Shown: positions 43,102-52,444, counted from the stretch's first letter. The stretch is 64,000 bases of DNA from Bacillus salipaludis (GCF_004358205.1 NZ_SMYO01000014.1:43329-107328), one strand, 5' to 3'. The notes: generated by a model from the sequence alone, not told the origin. Program-made: numbers and translations.

Positions 43102-43182
43102 TTAGTCAAATTTTTCGAGAAATATTTATTTTGTATTTATAACTCTTTTTTCTCCAATGCCCTAAAACAATCCTTGAAATGC

Positions 43183-43224
43183 TAAAAAGGCACAACTTAG
43201 TCAATGCTAGCTGTGCCTTTTTTA
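43183..43224 (-). terminator. Terminator after the FAD synthetase gene
   Basis: AAAAAAGGCACAGCTA pairs with TAAGTTGTGCCTTTTT on the minus strand with an 8-base loop. It separates the hydroxylation unit from the ring-cleavage operon. Confidence 0.85.
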
Positions 43225-43255
43225 CGATTAAACTTTCATTTATCTGATTATTCCC

Positions 43256-43783
43256 TTATGTCCATCCGAGTAGCGGAACTGCTTGCTCCTGCTTACCCTG
43301 TAAAATAAGCTCTCTAATTCTGGTAGAGGAAATCCTTTCTCCATCTGTGCTGCAAATAGGGTTGATTGATTGGACCGGAAAATGTTCTTTTAATAATTGA
43401 ACATCTCCTGAGCGTTTATGGCCGAATCGAAAATCATCCCCGACGAAAATTTTTGCAGGGTTCAATAACGATAGCTCTTCAAGGAAATCATCTGCTGTCC
43501 GCTGAAGATATCTTTCATTAAACTGTGCAACAACGACATGCTCTACTCCTAAACTTTTTATTAGTTGAATCTTTTTCTCCGGGCTAGTCAATATTTTCGC
43601 ACCTTGAAAATAAGAACGCGGGGGCGGATAAAAGGTATAAACGACACTCGGCAACCCTTCCACTTGGCTGTCTTTTACCATCTCTCGGAGGACAGACTGA
43701 TGTCCGCGATGTACTCCATCGAAGGCACCTATCGCAATGACGGAACCATTTAATTTTAGCCCTTCAGTCTGATGGATTTTCAA
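43256..43783 (-). CDS. Single-domain FAD synthetase (FMN adenylyltransferase)
   Basis: 175 residues from TTG 43783 behind AAGGAGGAA. Only the RibC/RibF adenylyltransferase domain is present: IAIGAFDGVHRGHQSVL (nucleotidyl-transfer HxGH), KIFVGDDFRFGHKRSG and ISSTRIRELI. The riboflavin-kinase domain that makes up the second half of the usual 310-residue bifunctional enzyme is absent. It would turn FMN into FAD for the hydroxylase encoded 37 bases upstream. In Geobacillus thermodenitrificans NG80-2 a full bifunctional homologue occupies the same place in the anthranilate cluster. The short form here would need FMN from the housekeeping enzyme. Confidence 0.88.
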   Translation of the reverse strand: MKIHQTEGLKLNGSVIAIGAFDGVHRGHQSVLREMVKDSQVEGLPSVVYTFYPPPRSYFQGAKILTSPEKKIQLIKSLGVEHVVVAQFNERYLQRTADDFLEELSLLNPAKIFVGDDFRFGHKRSGDVQLLKEHFPVQSINPICSTDGERISSTRIRELILQGKQEQAVPLLGWT

Positions 43784-43820
43784 GCAAATTCCTCCTTACC
43801 CTTGAATGTTTTAGTGTCAT

Positions 43821-45317
43821 TTACACCTTTTGCATTTTCGCCTTATATTCCTCCGACATCAACAGGGATTCTTCCAATGCCCGTTCAACACGCGGATAGG
43901 AAGGATTGTTTCTCTTATGGACATTGTAGAACATTCCCATTTTACGGACTGGGTCACCGGAATAATAACGCTCATATTGCAGCAGTCTTTGACCAAATGC
44001 CTCCCCGCATAAATCCCAGGCTAACTTGAATAATCTCACTCTTTTTTCAGAAGTAACACCCTGACGGCCGACATAATATTTCTCCATGTCTAGAGCTAGT
44101 TCCGGATTTACAAAGTCTGCACCCGTTGGTGACATTAAGAGGCCGCCTGCACCAATCGTCTGTAATATTTCAATGGCCCTAGGATACAGTTTCGGAAGCA
44201 ATCCCCTGATCGTTTCGAATGGCACAATGTTTGGTAATGCTTCTCCTTGCTCTGTAATCGTATATTCATACTCAGCAATTCGCGCCAATGCTCTGATGGT
44301 CTCGACGCCTTGAATTAGCTCAGATAATTGATTTTGAACATTTAAGAATCCGTCTACACCAATAGCATCAGCTACAGAACATGCCACATCCGTTACAAAT
44401 GAAAGCTTACATAATCCTCTAACGGCAGACTGATGGGCTGGCTGTAGGTTTGCACCCGTTTTAGGATAGAGTAAATTCCCTGCCTCTACATTTTGGTTAA
44501 TAAATACCCGTTCCCATGGTACAAGAACATCATGAAATACTAAAATGGCATCCATTTCTTCAAATCGTGACGCCAATGGATGATCCCAAGTCGATCGTTT
44601 CCCATCCTGAGTTTCCTCTCGGCAATAGATGCTAAGTCCAGGAGTATCAAGTGGAAGGGCAAATGAGATGGCATATTTATCATCACCTGGCTTAAAGCCG
44701 GGATAAGAGTAAACAATTACCTCATCCGTAATAGGTGCAAGTGTTGCTAACATTTTAGCACCGCGTACAATTAATCCATCTTCGGTCTCTTTTACTACAC
44801 CCAAGTGAGTAAACTCATCATTTTGTTCAAATGAAGCCTTGCTGCGATCATTCTGAGGATTTACGATGGCATGTGTAAGAAACAAATCATGATCTCTTAT
44901 ATATCGGTAATAGTTAACAATGTTATCGCCATATTGTTCACCATACTGCCGGAAAAACCAATCGTTTGTTGCCATCGATGTTACGACAATATTTAAAAAA
45001 TCTGGTGTTCTCCCCATCAAACCAAAAGTGGCCTCAGCCCACACTTCGAAAAGCTGTCTGCGAGCCTTAAGATCATCACCATTTCTTGGAATGAGGAAAC
45101 CGTTATTCACCCGTTCGCCAGTCTCCTCACAAATATGTGTAATTTTATCTTGATATTCAGGGTCATGCTGCAGATCGTACAACTTGGCAATCTCCTGGAT
45201 TGGCTGTTTGAATACTGGATGGTTGACCAAATCTGTGATTCTTTCACCACGAAGCCACACCTCTGGAGTACGAGATTCCAATGCATTAATATATTGTTCT
45301 CCTGTTCTAATACCCAT
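43821..45317 (-). CDS. FADH2-dependent anthranilate 3-monooxygenase, oxygenase component (HpaB family)
   Basis: 498 residues from ATG 45317 behind GGAGGG; the frame extends 66 bases further without support. The HpaB/PvcC-type flavin monooxygenase shows [30 protein letters not shown] and [21 protein letters not shown]. By family alone it could hydroxylate 4-hydroxyphenylacetate. The neighbours (FAD synthetase, flavin reductase and the full 3-hydroxyanthranilate route, with no homoprotocatechuate genes) point to anthranilate to 3-hydroxyanthranilate, as characterised for GTNG_3160 of Geobacillus thermodenitrificans. First gene of a two-gene unit with FAD synthetase; leader of about 280 bases with repeats. 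Confidence 0.85.
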   Translation of the reverse strand: MGIRTGEQYINALESRTPEVWLRGERITDLVNHPVFKQPIQEIAKLYDLQHDPEYQDKITHICEETGERVNNGFLIPRNGDDLKARRQLFEVWAEATFGLMGRTPDFLNIVVTSMATNDWFFRQYGEQYGDNIVNYYRYIRDHDLFLTHAIVNPQNDRSKASFEQNDEFTHLGVVKETEDGLIVRGAKMLATLAPITDEVIVYSYPGFKPGDDKYAISFALPLDTPGLSIYCREETQDGKRSTWDHPLASRFEEMDAILVFHDVLVPWERVFINQNVEAGNLLYPKTGANLQPAHQSAVRGLCKLSFVTDVACSVADAIGVDGFLNVQNQLSELIQGVETIRALARIAEYEYTITEQGEALPNIVPFETIRGLLPKLYPRAIEILQTIGAGGLLMSPTGADFVNPELALDMEKYYVGRQGVTSEKRVRLFKLAWDLCGEAFGQRLLQYERYYSGDPVRKMGMFYNVHKRNNPSYPRVERALEESLLMSEEYKAKMQKV

Positions 45318-45399
45318 TCTTAATTCCCTCCAAATTTTATAAGTTTCAGCTATAAAAATGACGGATTGGCCAACTTCCACCATACAGAGGAAACAGCAT

Positions 45400-45475
45400 A
45401 TTCGTAACGTTTAAATAAATGGCAACGTTTACATAACTGCCATTTATTAAACTTTCAATCCACCAATCTCTATCA
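45400..45475 (-). promoter_or_regulatory. Promoter/operator region of the monooxygenase gene
   Basis: An inverted repeat TTAAATAAATGGCA (45411-45424) and TGCCATTTATTAA (45438-45450) overlaps a plausible minus-strand promoter (TTGAAA, 17 bases, TATGTA). The octamer AACGTTTA occurs at 45406, 45424 and 45574. Good candidate site for the neighbouring IclR-type regulator. Inferred. Confidence 0.5.
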
Positions 45476-45600
45476 CTTGTTTATCACTATACAAAAAAGT
45501 TCATTACACTTCGCTTAAGTGATTTAAAATAGTGAAACATTATGAAAATTTAGGGAATTTTTTTACTCGTTAAAACGTTTAAGGAATTTTACCCTTTGAT

Positions 45601-46365
45601 TTATTTCCTATTATCCCTTTTCAACTCAATGTAGCCTAACTCACGGGAAATCGCTTTAGCAGTATGTACAACGCTTTGGATAATGTGTGCGCGATGAAGT
45701 CCTTTCATATAGCTTATTGGACCAACTAAGTTAATCGAAGCAATGGTTTCCCCCGAATAGGAGAAAATGGGAGCAGCTATAGCATAGGTGCACGTATCAT
45801 TTTCATTATCGCTTATTGCATAACCTTGTTCCCGAATCGATTTCAAATCCCTTTCAAGCAATTTGACATCCGTAATCGTGTTCAAACCTTGTCTTGTTAA
45901 TCCTTTTTCGACTGTCTTTTGAAGGTATGCCTTATTGTAAGCAAGCAATGCTTTTCCTGCACTCGTACAATAGGCAGGATTTCTTGCCCCGAGATAGGTT
46001 GGCACTGAATCAATATCTTTTGAAGAAAATCTTAAAACATGGATTACATCTCCCTGATCAAACATGGAGATGTGCGCTGTCCCATTAAATCTTTCTATTA
46101 ATTCCTTCACTAACGGCATTGCTTTATCATAAAAATCCTGCTGAAACATTACTTGATTATTCCACTCAAAAATCTTCCAGCCTAGTCTATACTTTTTATC
46201 TTCATCTCTTATTAAAACTCCCTCCTTGCAAAGGGTTTTAATAAGATGATGTGTAGTACTTATGCTTAATCCCAGCTTTTCTGCAATCTCCGCATTTCCA
46301 AGCACTGGATCGTCCTGAGTAAAACAATTTAAAATTTGACATGCCCTGCTAACTGAAGTAATCAA
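45601..46365 (-). CDS. IclR-family transcriptional regulator
   Basis: 254 residues from TTG 46365 (GGAG lies 11 bases upstream). N-terminal winged helix: ACQILNCFTQDDPVLGNAEIAEKLGLSISTTHHLIKTL. C-terminal IclR effector domain (about 75-250) with YLGARNPAYCTSAGKALLA and SDNENDTCTYAIAAPIFSYSGETIASINLVGP. Such proteins sense aromatic acids or their metabolites. Located between the monooxygenase unit (same strand, 283 bases) and the flavin reductase (divergent), it is the only regulator in the cluster and the likely controller. Confidence 0.9.
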   Translation of the reverse strand: MITSVSRACQILNCFTQDDPVLGNAEIAEKLGLSISTTHHLIKTLCKEGVLIRDEDKKYRLGWKIFEWNNQVMFQQDFYDKAMPLVKELIERFNGTAHISMFDQGDVIHVLRFSSKDIDSVPTYLGARNPAYCTSAGKALLAYNKAYLQKTVEKGLTRQGLNTITDVKLLERDLKSIREQGYAISDNENDTCTYAIAAPIFSYSGETIASINLVGPISYMKGLHRAHIIQSVVHTAKAISRELGYIELKRDNRK

Positions 46366-46542
46366 AATGACTCACGCTCCTATTTTTATTTAATCCTTCT
46401 TCAAAAAAATAAATAAGAGGAAATCTAACTATCGAAAAATTCAAAATACACGCATAATAGTACTATAAAATAGGTTAACTTCTATTAGCAACTTTTAAAT
46501 TGTAAAAACCTTCTTTTATTACCTTCGCCATGCCTTTAAAAG

Positions 46543-46733
46543 TTTGGCTTTGTTAAAGAACAATGTTGATGTTTAAACAAAGTTGATTGGAGCGGAAGGT
46601 GCGAGACTCCTGCGGGAGCAGCGGGACAGGTGAGACCCCACAGGCGCTAAAGCGCCGAGGAGGCTCACCGCCCGCCCCGCGGAAAGCGAGCATCCTGGAG
46701 CGGAAATCAACAACCACGTTTAACACAGCCAAA
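46543..46733 (+). repeat. MITE-like GC-rich element, copy 3 (short form)
   Basis: The best preserved copy, 191 bases. Terminal inverted repeats TTTGGCTTTGTTAAA and TTTAACACAGCCAAA match at 14 of 15 positions. Inside are GTTGATTGGAGCGGAAGG, a GC-rich core with CAGGCGCTAAAGCGCCGAGG, and CTGGAGCGGAAATCAAC. It lacks the about 65-base insert of copies 1 and 2. It fills most of the 46366-46848 gap between the iclR-type and flavin reductase genes. Confidence 0.88.
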
Positions 46734-46848
46734 AGTTTCATAAAAGAATTTCATACATTTCACAATGTTAAATGCAAAGATAAATCCCTCATAATATTCA
46801 GATTATAATAATATAAAGTCAAAATTTATTTTTAAAGGAGAAAGATAC

Positions 46849-47361
46849 ATGCAAAAAGAAATGAATCAGGATTTATTCAAACAAATTATGGGCAACTACC
46901 CGACCGGTGTAACAATCGTTACCACAACAAAGGAGGATGGGACACCAGTTGGGCTGACAGTAAATTCATTTGCTTCCGTATCGCTCGAGCCGCTAATGGT
47001 TCTTTGGTCTATTGATCACAGATCGTCCTTACTTAAGGAGTTTAAAGAAGGTGGGAAATTCACTGTTCATGTATTAGCAGAAGATCAGGTTGAACTTTGT
47101 AAAACGTTTGCGACGAAACATGATGACCGTTTCAGTACATGTGATTGGGAGATATCGAGCAACGGATTGCCTATTATTGATGGAGTGCTTGGAGTATTTG
47201 AATGTAAAACATTTAAAGACATTGAGGCGGGGGATCATACAGTTTTCATAGGGGAAGTTACTGACCTTCAAATCAATAAAGAGAAAGATCCAATGCTGTA
47301 TCACCGTAGAAATTTTGGCCCTATTCCGAAAGAGTTTTATCAGCCAAAGCAAACTATGTAG
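46849..47361 (+). CDS. Flavin reductase (HpaC-like) for the monooxygenase
   Basis: 170 residues, AAAGGAG ribosome site. Flavin-reductase-like split barrel: MGNYPTGVTIVTT, GLTVNSFASVSLEPLMVLWSI, FTVHVLAEDQ and the C-terminal PMLYHRRNFGPI. It reduces free flavin with NAD(P)H and hands it to the HpaB-type oxygenase. Here the reductase is on the opposite strand beyond the regulator, unlike the compact order in Geobacillus. Preference for FAD over FMN is inferred from the neighbouring FAD synthetase. Confidence 0.92.
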   Translation: MQKEMNQDLFKQIMGNYPTGVTIVTTTKEDGTPVGLTVNSFASVSLEPLMVLWSIDHRSSLLKEFKEGGKFTVHVLAEDQVELCKTFATKHDDRFSTCDWEISSNGLPIIDGVLGVFECKTFKDIEAGDHTVFIGEVTDLQINKEKDPMLYHRRNFGPIPKEFYQPKQTM

Positions 47362-47367
47362 ATTGAT

Positions 47368-47492
47368 AAAAAATACGCAAGCGCCTTGGTCAGTACCGAC
47401 AAACATAAGCCAAGCCGGTGAGAAGGTTGTTCTTTAAACCTCTTGACGGACTGGCTTATGACCTAGAGGTGCTTGGGTGCTTGCGCTAGACC
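47368..47492 (+). repeat. Hairpin repeat element, copy 2
   Basis: Begins a few bases after the flavin reductase stop. Outer boxes AAGCGCCTTGGTCAGTACCGAC and GTGCTTGCGCTAGA and the loop GTTCTTTA match copy 1. The long central stem has different bases but still pairs (ATAAGCCAAGCCGG with GACTGGCTTAT and GAAGGTT with AACCTC). Confidence 0.75.
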
Positions 47493-47527
47493 ATTCTCAA
47501 AGAAAGATTCCTGCTGCTATAGAGAAA

Positions 47528-47857
47528 TCATTCCTCCATTTCTGCTCTGTGTTTAATTGCCTTCAATTTCCTGTCCCAATCATTTGCAAGGTTTGCCATC
47601 CATTGAGCCGTCGATTCTATTGGTTGTGTGCAGACTGTATAACGCATCTCACGCCCTACACGATTACAAGTTACTAGTCTAGCCTTCTCAAGAACCCACA
47701 AATGTTTGACCACCGCTTGGCGGGATATCGTTACTTGAGTAGCTAAAGCCGTTGCAGAGGCTTCTCCATACGCTGCGAGGATATCGAGCAACTGACGACG
47801 GGTGGAATCTGCGAGTGCCGCCAAAACTTGTTCGTCTTGTTCCTTATCCAATTTCAT
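47528..47857 (-). CDS. ArsR-family winged-helix repressor
   Basis: 109 residues. HTH pattern VLAALADSTRRQLLDILAAYGEASATALATQVTISRQAVVKHLWVLEKARLV, followed by the wing GREMRYTV. No metal-binding Cys cluster is seen, so it belongs to the metal-free ArsR group often paired with SRPBCC proteins. Its start overlaps the SRPBCC stop by 4 bases. It probably represses its own operon. Effector unknown. Confidence 0.9.
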   Translation of the reverse strand: MKLDKEQDEQVLAALADSTRRQLLDILAAYGEASATALATQVTISRQAVVKHLWVLEKARLVTCNRVGREMRYTVCTQPIESTAQWMANLANDWDRKLKAIKHRAEMEE

Positions 47858-48294
47858 TCCACCGTCTTCTCAGCACGTTGGCGTAAGTAATCTAGCTGCT
47901 GCTTCCATCCATCCGAATTTTCTCTAAAAAACTTCATTCGTTCATCATGTGTGGTGGTTAAATTAGCAAAACCACTTTCCACCACACGTAGCATAGTGCC
48001 TTCATCTTTAGCAGTCAAAGTAAACTCAACCAATGTGGAATTACCTTCTCTTGGCTCCTCACCAGGAAAGGAGCTTGCCCATCGACATGCTAAATAGTTT
48101 GGTGGATCCATTCTCTCAATCTCCACTGGAAAATTGCCGAACCTTGTTTCCGCAACCACACGTTTGCCATCAACATGAACAGAATTCGGACCTGGGGCAT
48201 CGCCAACCCACCAGGCTGGCTCGCTAAATAACAACCAAACCTTTTCCAGTGGCGCAGCAATGAATATCTCTCGCTCAATTTGATCATTTTCCAT
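47854..48294 (-). CDS. SRPBCC/AHSA1-domain protein
   Basis: 146 residues from ATG 48294, 9 bases after GAGGAGG; the longer frame to 48357 has no ribosome site, and ATG 48299 is out of frame. START/Bet v1-like fold of the AHSA1 family: REIFIAAPLEKVWLLFSEPAWWVGD, STLVEFTLTAKDEGTMLRVVESGF and the end GWKQQLDYL. Binds a hydrophobic ligand or client. Two-gene operon with the ArsR repressor downstream. Confidence 0.9.
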   Translation of the reverse strand: MENDQIEREIFIAAPLEKVWLLFSEPAWWVGDAPGPNSVHVDGKRVVAETRFGNFPVEIERMDPPNYLACRWASSFPGEEPREGNSTLVEFTLTAKDEGTMLRVVESGFANLTTTHDERMKFFRENSDGWKQQLDYLRQRAEKTVE

Positions 48295-48553
48295 CTCATA
48301 ATTCCTCCTCAATTTAATCTGCAACCACATGGTAGCACATTTTGAATTTCCATGCAACTAATCGGTTGCACTGCTTTCGTTACTGTGCTTGGAAACAAAC
48401 GGGGATACAACTTTCACTTCTCACAAAATCGTCCGCGAGTTCGTCAGAAGTTAAAGAAATTTATCGCTATTTATTTTCACCTGGAAACAAAATTGCCCAT
48501 TACGAGTTCCCGTAGCCTGAAATCCTTTTCCGAAATTGACTTTAGGTCTGAAG

Positions 48554-48590
48554 GAAAAAGGGGCCGTCTCTATCTAGGACCGCCCCCTCA
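48554..48590 (-). terminator. Terminator after lutC
   Basis: GGGGGCGGTC and GACGGCCCC pair around a 9-base loop and lead into TTTTTCC on the minus strand. The 48358-48597 gap otherwise shows nothing. Confidence 0.7.
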
Positions 48591-48597
48591 TCCAAAA

Positions 48598-49317
48598 TTA
48601 TAAGTCGTTAATCACAATATAAGTAGCCTTTATCGGACCATGTACGCCGACAACCAGATTCAACTCAATATCGGCTGAATTACTTGGACCGGTAATAAAA
48701 TTGATGCAGGACGCCACATGTCCGGTCTTTTGATAGATTTCCCGCATTTTTACTGCCGCCTGTGTTGCCCTTGGAACAAGAGTGCTTTTTGGAATCAGCA
48801 TAATCGATGTAGCCGGTAAAAAACTAACCGTCCTACCCTTGTCCTTGTCGCTAAACAAAACCACTGTTCCAGACTCAGCAAGGGTAATTTCACTAATGGT
48901 AATGCCGACATTTGCGTTTTCTGCTTTTTGAACATTCTCCTCGCCTAATTTGTAATCCCATTCAAACACATCAATCTTCTCAGAAGGCCACTTCTCCTTC
49001 ATTAAGGAATCAAGCCCCCACTTCGAGAACCGTTCGTCTTTCCACGTCACAACCGGGCCTCCGCCGTATTCAGCGACTACATCATTTACAATCCCCGGCA
49101 GCTCTATTAAATCAGTAGTAAAAATTTTCGTATGGATTTTCTTACAATGCTCCTTTAAAATCTCCAGCAGTTCATCCTGCGTTGCATCCTTAAATACTTC
49201 ATATTGCGGCTGGAATTTCCAGTTCGGCTTTTCAATCGGAGCGGAAATTCGCGGCCGGTTCAGCTGACTGGCAATTTGATTTAAGAATTTATCTCGATTA
49301 TGGATAGTGCCAATCAT
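48598..49317 (-). CDS. lutC: Lactate utilisation protein C (LUD domain)
   Basis: 239 residues, LUD fold with [34 protein letters not shown] and [33 protein letters not shown]. Third part of the LutABC iron-sulfur system that oxidises L-lactate to pyruvate in Bacillus. Its start overlaps the lutB stop by 4 bases. Confidence 0.95.
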   Translation of the reverse strand: MIGTIHNRDKFLNQIASQLNRPRISAPIEKPNWKFQPQYEVFKDATQDELLEILKEHCKKIHTKIFTTDLIELPGIVNDVVAEYGGGPVVTWKDERFSKWGLDSLMKEKWPSEKIDVFEWDYKLGEENVQKAENANVGITISEITLAESGTVVLFSDKDKGRTVSFLPATSIMLIPKSTLVPRATQAAVKMREIYQKTGHVASCINFITGPSNSADIELNLVVGVHGPIKATYIVINDL

Positions 49318-50747
49318 AGTTTTTTGTCTCCTTTATCGCGATTATTAAACCAATCTCTGAATCTCTCTTTATTCGGGGCAGGGAAATCTCGAATATCCGT
49401 CCAAGCTTTAAGCGGTCCCGGTCCTTTGGAGATTTTATCCCCCGAGGTAAATGGAGACATGGCGGCTGGCGCGATTTTTGAACCAAATTTATAGAGTGTT
49501 GGAGAAGCAGCCCCAAGACCGAATGCCTTCATTAATAATTTTTCTGAAACAGGTGCTTTGCCTTCTTTTTCAACAATGACTTCACGGTGTTTATGCAGCA
49601 GGTTGTGCAGAGGAATTTTCACCGGACATACTTCTGTACAGGCACCGCAAAGGGTAGAAGCATATGGAAGCTCCTTGTATTCATCATAACCACCAAGCAA
49701 TGGTGTGAGTACGGCACCAATTGGTCCAGGATAAATTGAACCATAAGAGTGACCGCCAATATGACGATACACCGGACAAACATTAATGCAGGCGGCACAG
49801 CGGATACATTGTAATACCGACTGAAATTCACCACCAAGAATATTCGATCTGCCATTATCAACAATTACCAAATGGAAATCCTCAGGTCCGTCAACATTCA
49901 ATTCCTCACGAGGCCCTGTCAATACAGTAATATAACTGGTTAGCTTTTGCCCAACAGCATTTCTTGTTAGCAGGCTGACGAGTACTTCCATTTCCTCAAA
50001 GGTTGGCACAATCCGCTCCATCCCCATGACGGTAATTTGCGTTTTCGGCAGCGCCGTTACTAAATCAGCATTTCCTTCGTTTGTAACTAGACTGAAGGAA
50101 CCTGTTTCAGCAACCGCAAAGTTACAGCCCGTTATCCCAATATCCGCTTCCAAAAATTTCTCGCGGAGGGTGACACGTGCTTGATAGGCAAGTTCTTCAG
50201 GTTTTGATGTTTTCGTATACCCTAATTTCTTTTCAAAAACTTCGCGAATTTGTTCTTTATTTTTATGCAAGGCAGGTACAACGATATGGGACGGCGGATC
50301 ATGATCGTCCAGCTGGAGAATATATTCACCAAGGTCCGTTTCAACGACCTCACAGCCTTCCTCATGCAGCAGAGCATTTAAGCTGATTTCTTCTGTTACC
50401 ATCGATTTGGATTTGACAACCTTTTTTGCCTTTTTCTTCTGGACAACACTTCTAATATATTCATTTGCTTCTTCCTTAGTTTGTGCAAAAAAGACGTGCC
50501 CGCCACGTTTTGCGACATTTTCACTCAGCTGCTCCAGGTAATAATCCAAATACTCCAGAACATGCTGCCGGATTTCTTCACCGTGATTGCGCCAATCTTC
50601 CCAGTTGCTCATTTCATCAGTTGTCACTGCCCTGCGCTTCAAACCCATTCCATCCTGTGCACCGGCAACTGCACCGCGCATGAAATCATCGTGTATTCCA
50701 TGGTCAACACGTTCCTTAAATTGCTCCGTGCCAATTTTCATTGCCAT
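49314..50747 (-). CDS. lutB: Lactate utilisation protein B, iron-sulfur
   Basis: 477 residues from ATG 50747 behind GGGGGG; the upstream extension runs into the ribosome site. N-terminal LUD-like part, then two 4Fe-4S motifs, [19 protein letters not shown] and [15 protein letters not shown], near residues 310 and 360. Core of the LutABC complex. Encoded between lutA and lutC. Confidence 0.96.
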   Translation of the reverse strand: MAMKIGTEQFKERVDHGIHDDFMRGAVAGAQDGMGLKRRAVTTDEMSNWEDWRNHGEEIRQHVLEYLDYYLEQLSENVAKRGGHVFFAQTKEEANEYIRSVVQKKKAKKVVKSKSMVTEEISLNALLHEEGCEVVETDLGEYILQLDDHDPPSHIVVPALHKNKEQIREVFEKKLGYTKTSKPEELAYQARVTLREKFLEADIGITGCNFAVAETGSFSLVTNEGNADLVTALPKTQITVMGMERIVPTFEEMEVLVSLLTRNAVGQKLTSYITVLTGPREELNVDGPEDFHLVIVDNGRSNILGGEFQSVLQCIRCAACINVCPVYRHIGGHSYGSIYPGPIGAVLTPLLGGYDEYKELPYASTLCGACTEVCPVKIPLHNLLHKHREVIVEKEGKAPVSEKLLMKAFGLGAASPTLYKFGSKIAPAAMSPFTSGDKISKGPGPLKAWTDIRDFPAPNKERFRDWFNNRDKGDKKL

Positions 50748-50782
50748 AGGAAATCCCCCCATTTTTTAAAAAAATAAATGCA

Positions 50783-51499
50783 TTAACGGCTGTTTAATAC
50801 TTCGGCAATATGCAGCACTTTTACCGGTTTCCCCAATCGTTCCATCCTGCCGCCGATATTCATCAAGCAGGCTCCGTCCGCTCCCACCAGGTACTGTGCT
50901 CCGGTTTCTTCTACGTGCCGGACCTTCTCATCGACCATCTGCTCCGAAATTTGTGCCATTTTAACTGAAAATGTGCCGCCAAATCCGCAGCATTGTTCTT
51001 TACCAGGTAATTCGGTGAACTGTAAGCCTTTAACATTTCTTAACAAAATCATAGGCGGTTCTTTTACGCCTAGTAATCTGGTCATGTGGCAGGAAGTATG
51101 ATACGTTACATTGCCTACAAATCTTGCACCGACATCTTCTATTTTTAAAACCTCGACGATAAATTGTGTCAGCTCATAGGTTTTGTCTGCTAATGCCTTT
51201 GCCTTTTGCTCCCATACAGGGTCGTCTGCAAAAACATGAGGATACTCATGGAACATAAAAGCACATGAACCAGATGGTGAAACTACATATTCGGCGTCAC
51301 TAAACGTTTCAATCATACGTTTCATGGCTTCTTTTGATTCCTTCACATAACCGCTGTTGTATGCAGGCTGACCACAGCAGACCTGCGATTCCGGGAATTC
51401 CACTTCACATCCAAGTCTTTCAAGCAGTTCAACCGTTGCCTTCCCCACATTGCCTTGGAACATATCGACGATACAAGTTGCAAAAAGAGTAACCTTCAT
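50783..51499 (-). CDS. lutA: Lactate utilisation protein A
   Basis: 238 residues from ATG 51499, after GAGGGGAAG. Two CCG-type cysteine-rich domains ([23 protein letters not shown]) as in heterodisulfide-reductase-like proteins, plus SPSGSCAFM and [12 protein letters not shown]. First gene of lutABC; 35 bases to lutB. The palindrome at 51557-51569 is upstream. Confidence 0.96.
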   Translation of the reverse strand: MKVTLFATCIVDMFQGNVGKATVELLERLGCEVEFPESQVCCGQPAYNSGYVKESKEAMKRMIETFSDAEYVVSPSGSCAFMFHEYPHVFADDPVWEQKAKALADKTYELTQFIVEVLKIEDVGARFVGNVTYHTSCHMTRLLGVKEPPMILLRNVKGLQFTELPGKEQCCGFGGTFSVKMAQISEQMVDEKVRHVEETGAQYLVGADGACLMNIGGRMERLGKPVKVLHIAEVLNSR

Positions 51500-51556
51500 T
51501 TTTCTCTTCCCCTCAAAAATAAATTCTGTCACTATGTTTATAAAACTAGTTAACCG

Positions 51557-51569
51557 GTCATCTGATGAC
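51557..51569. promoter_or_regulatory. LutR-type operator upstream of lutABC
   Basis: GTCATCTGATGAC is a near-perfect palindrome 58 bases before lutA. The identical 11-base core TCATCTGATGA occurs upstream of the permease lutP. The shared site and gene content point to LutR as the binding protein. Confidence 0.75.
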
Positions 51570-51659
51570 TGAATAATTTATATTGTACATCTTACACCAA
51601 AAGTATCAAGTTTAGAAAGGGCTTTCAAAAAAAAAGTCCTTTTTTATCTGATTGAAAAA

Positions 51660-51703
51660 TGCAAAAAAGGGCCCCTCAACTATTATAGGAACCCTTTTTT
51701 ATC
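51660..51703 (-). terminator. Terminator after lutR
   Basis: AAAAAAGGG pairs with CCCTTTTTT, with further pairing inside, just after the lutR stop on the minus strand. Confidence 0.75.
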
Positions 51704-51709
51704 AGTATT

Positions 51710-52444
51710 TTACTCCCTATTAAACTTTGTTGTATGTTGGAAATACTTCCCTAGAATAGCATCGACATTTTCAAGGTGAATCAGCATGTTGGTCCTTGCT
51801 GCCTCTTTGTCCTGTGCTTTAATTGCTTCATAAATGGCCAAGTGCTCCCTATGTAACTGCTCAATGGTAGTTTCTTTTGAAAACAACCAAACCCTGCGCG
51901 TTTCCCTCATTGTTTCTACCATAAGCTCAGAAACATGGTTCATTAAATTCAGCAATAATCGGTTTTGGGCAGCTTCGGCAAGCGCCATGTGAAATTGTAA
52001 ATCTGCCGTTTCACCAAGTTCTTCATCACCTTTTGCTTCAAGCATTGCTTCAAGAGCAGCCTCCATCATCATTAAATTCTGATCGGTTCTTCGCTTTGCC
52101 GCAGCAGCTGCAGTCCCGCTTTCAATAATTTTCCGCACTTCTACTAATTCTGCAATATCTTCCTGGTTCATTAAGATAGCAGTTGATAATGGAAAAGTAA
52201 TTTGATCTGGTTCAAATTCCTTTATATAGGTCCCTTCACCCTGCTTCATTTCGACAAGTCCCATTGCCCGTAATGAGGTTAATGCCTCACGTATGGCCGA
52301 ACGTCCTACCTGAAAATTTTCCGCAAGCTGTTGTACAGAGTCAAGCTTATCCCCGGGTTTAAGCTCCTCAGACCGAATCATTTCATAAATAGCTTCGGTA
52401 ACCTCTTCATATATTTTTTTAGGTTTGATTTTTTTATAATTCAT
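51710..52444 (-). CDS. lutR: GntR/FadR-type regulator of lactate use
   Basis: 244 residues. Winged helix with ELKPGDKLDSVQQLAENFQVGRSAIREALTSLRAMGLVEMKQGEGTYI, followed by an all-helical FCD domain with the metal-type His residues in DLQFHMALAEAAQNRLL and HREHLAIYEAI. It lies between lutABC and lutP and is the expected repressor of both. Release by lactate is known for related proteins. Confidence 0.92.
   Translation of the reverse strand: MNYKKIKPKKIYEEVTEAIYEMIRSEELKPGDKLDSVQQLAENFQVGRSAIREALTSLRAMGLVEMKQGEGTYIKEFEPDQITFPLSTAILMNQEDIAELVEVRKIIESGTAAAAAKRRTDQNLMMMEAALEAMLEAKGDEELGETADLQFHMALAEAAQNRLLLNLMNHVSELMVETMRETRRVWLFSKETTIEQLHREHLAIYEAIKAQDKEAARTNMLIHLENVDAILGKYFQHTTKFNRE

Noticed and set aside
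43821..45317. 4-hydroxyphenylacetate 3-monooxygenase as the function of the HpaB-type protein
   Set aside because: No homoprotocatechuate ring-cleavage genes are nearby, whereas all genes for 3-hydroxyanthranilate breakdown are. Not fully excluded without assay.
48358..48597. Gene in the gap between the SRPBCC gene and lutC
   Set aside because: An 83-residue frame has no ribosome site and no protein-like pattern, and part of it is the lutC terminator.
51612..51628. cre site upstream of lutA (AGAAAGGGCTTTCA)
   Set aside because: The central CG of the cre consensus is missing (GGGC instead), so I do not call it.
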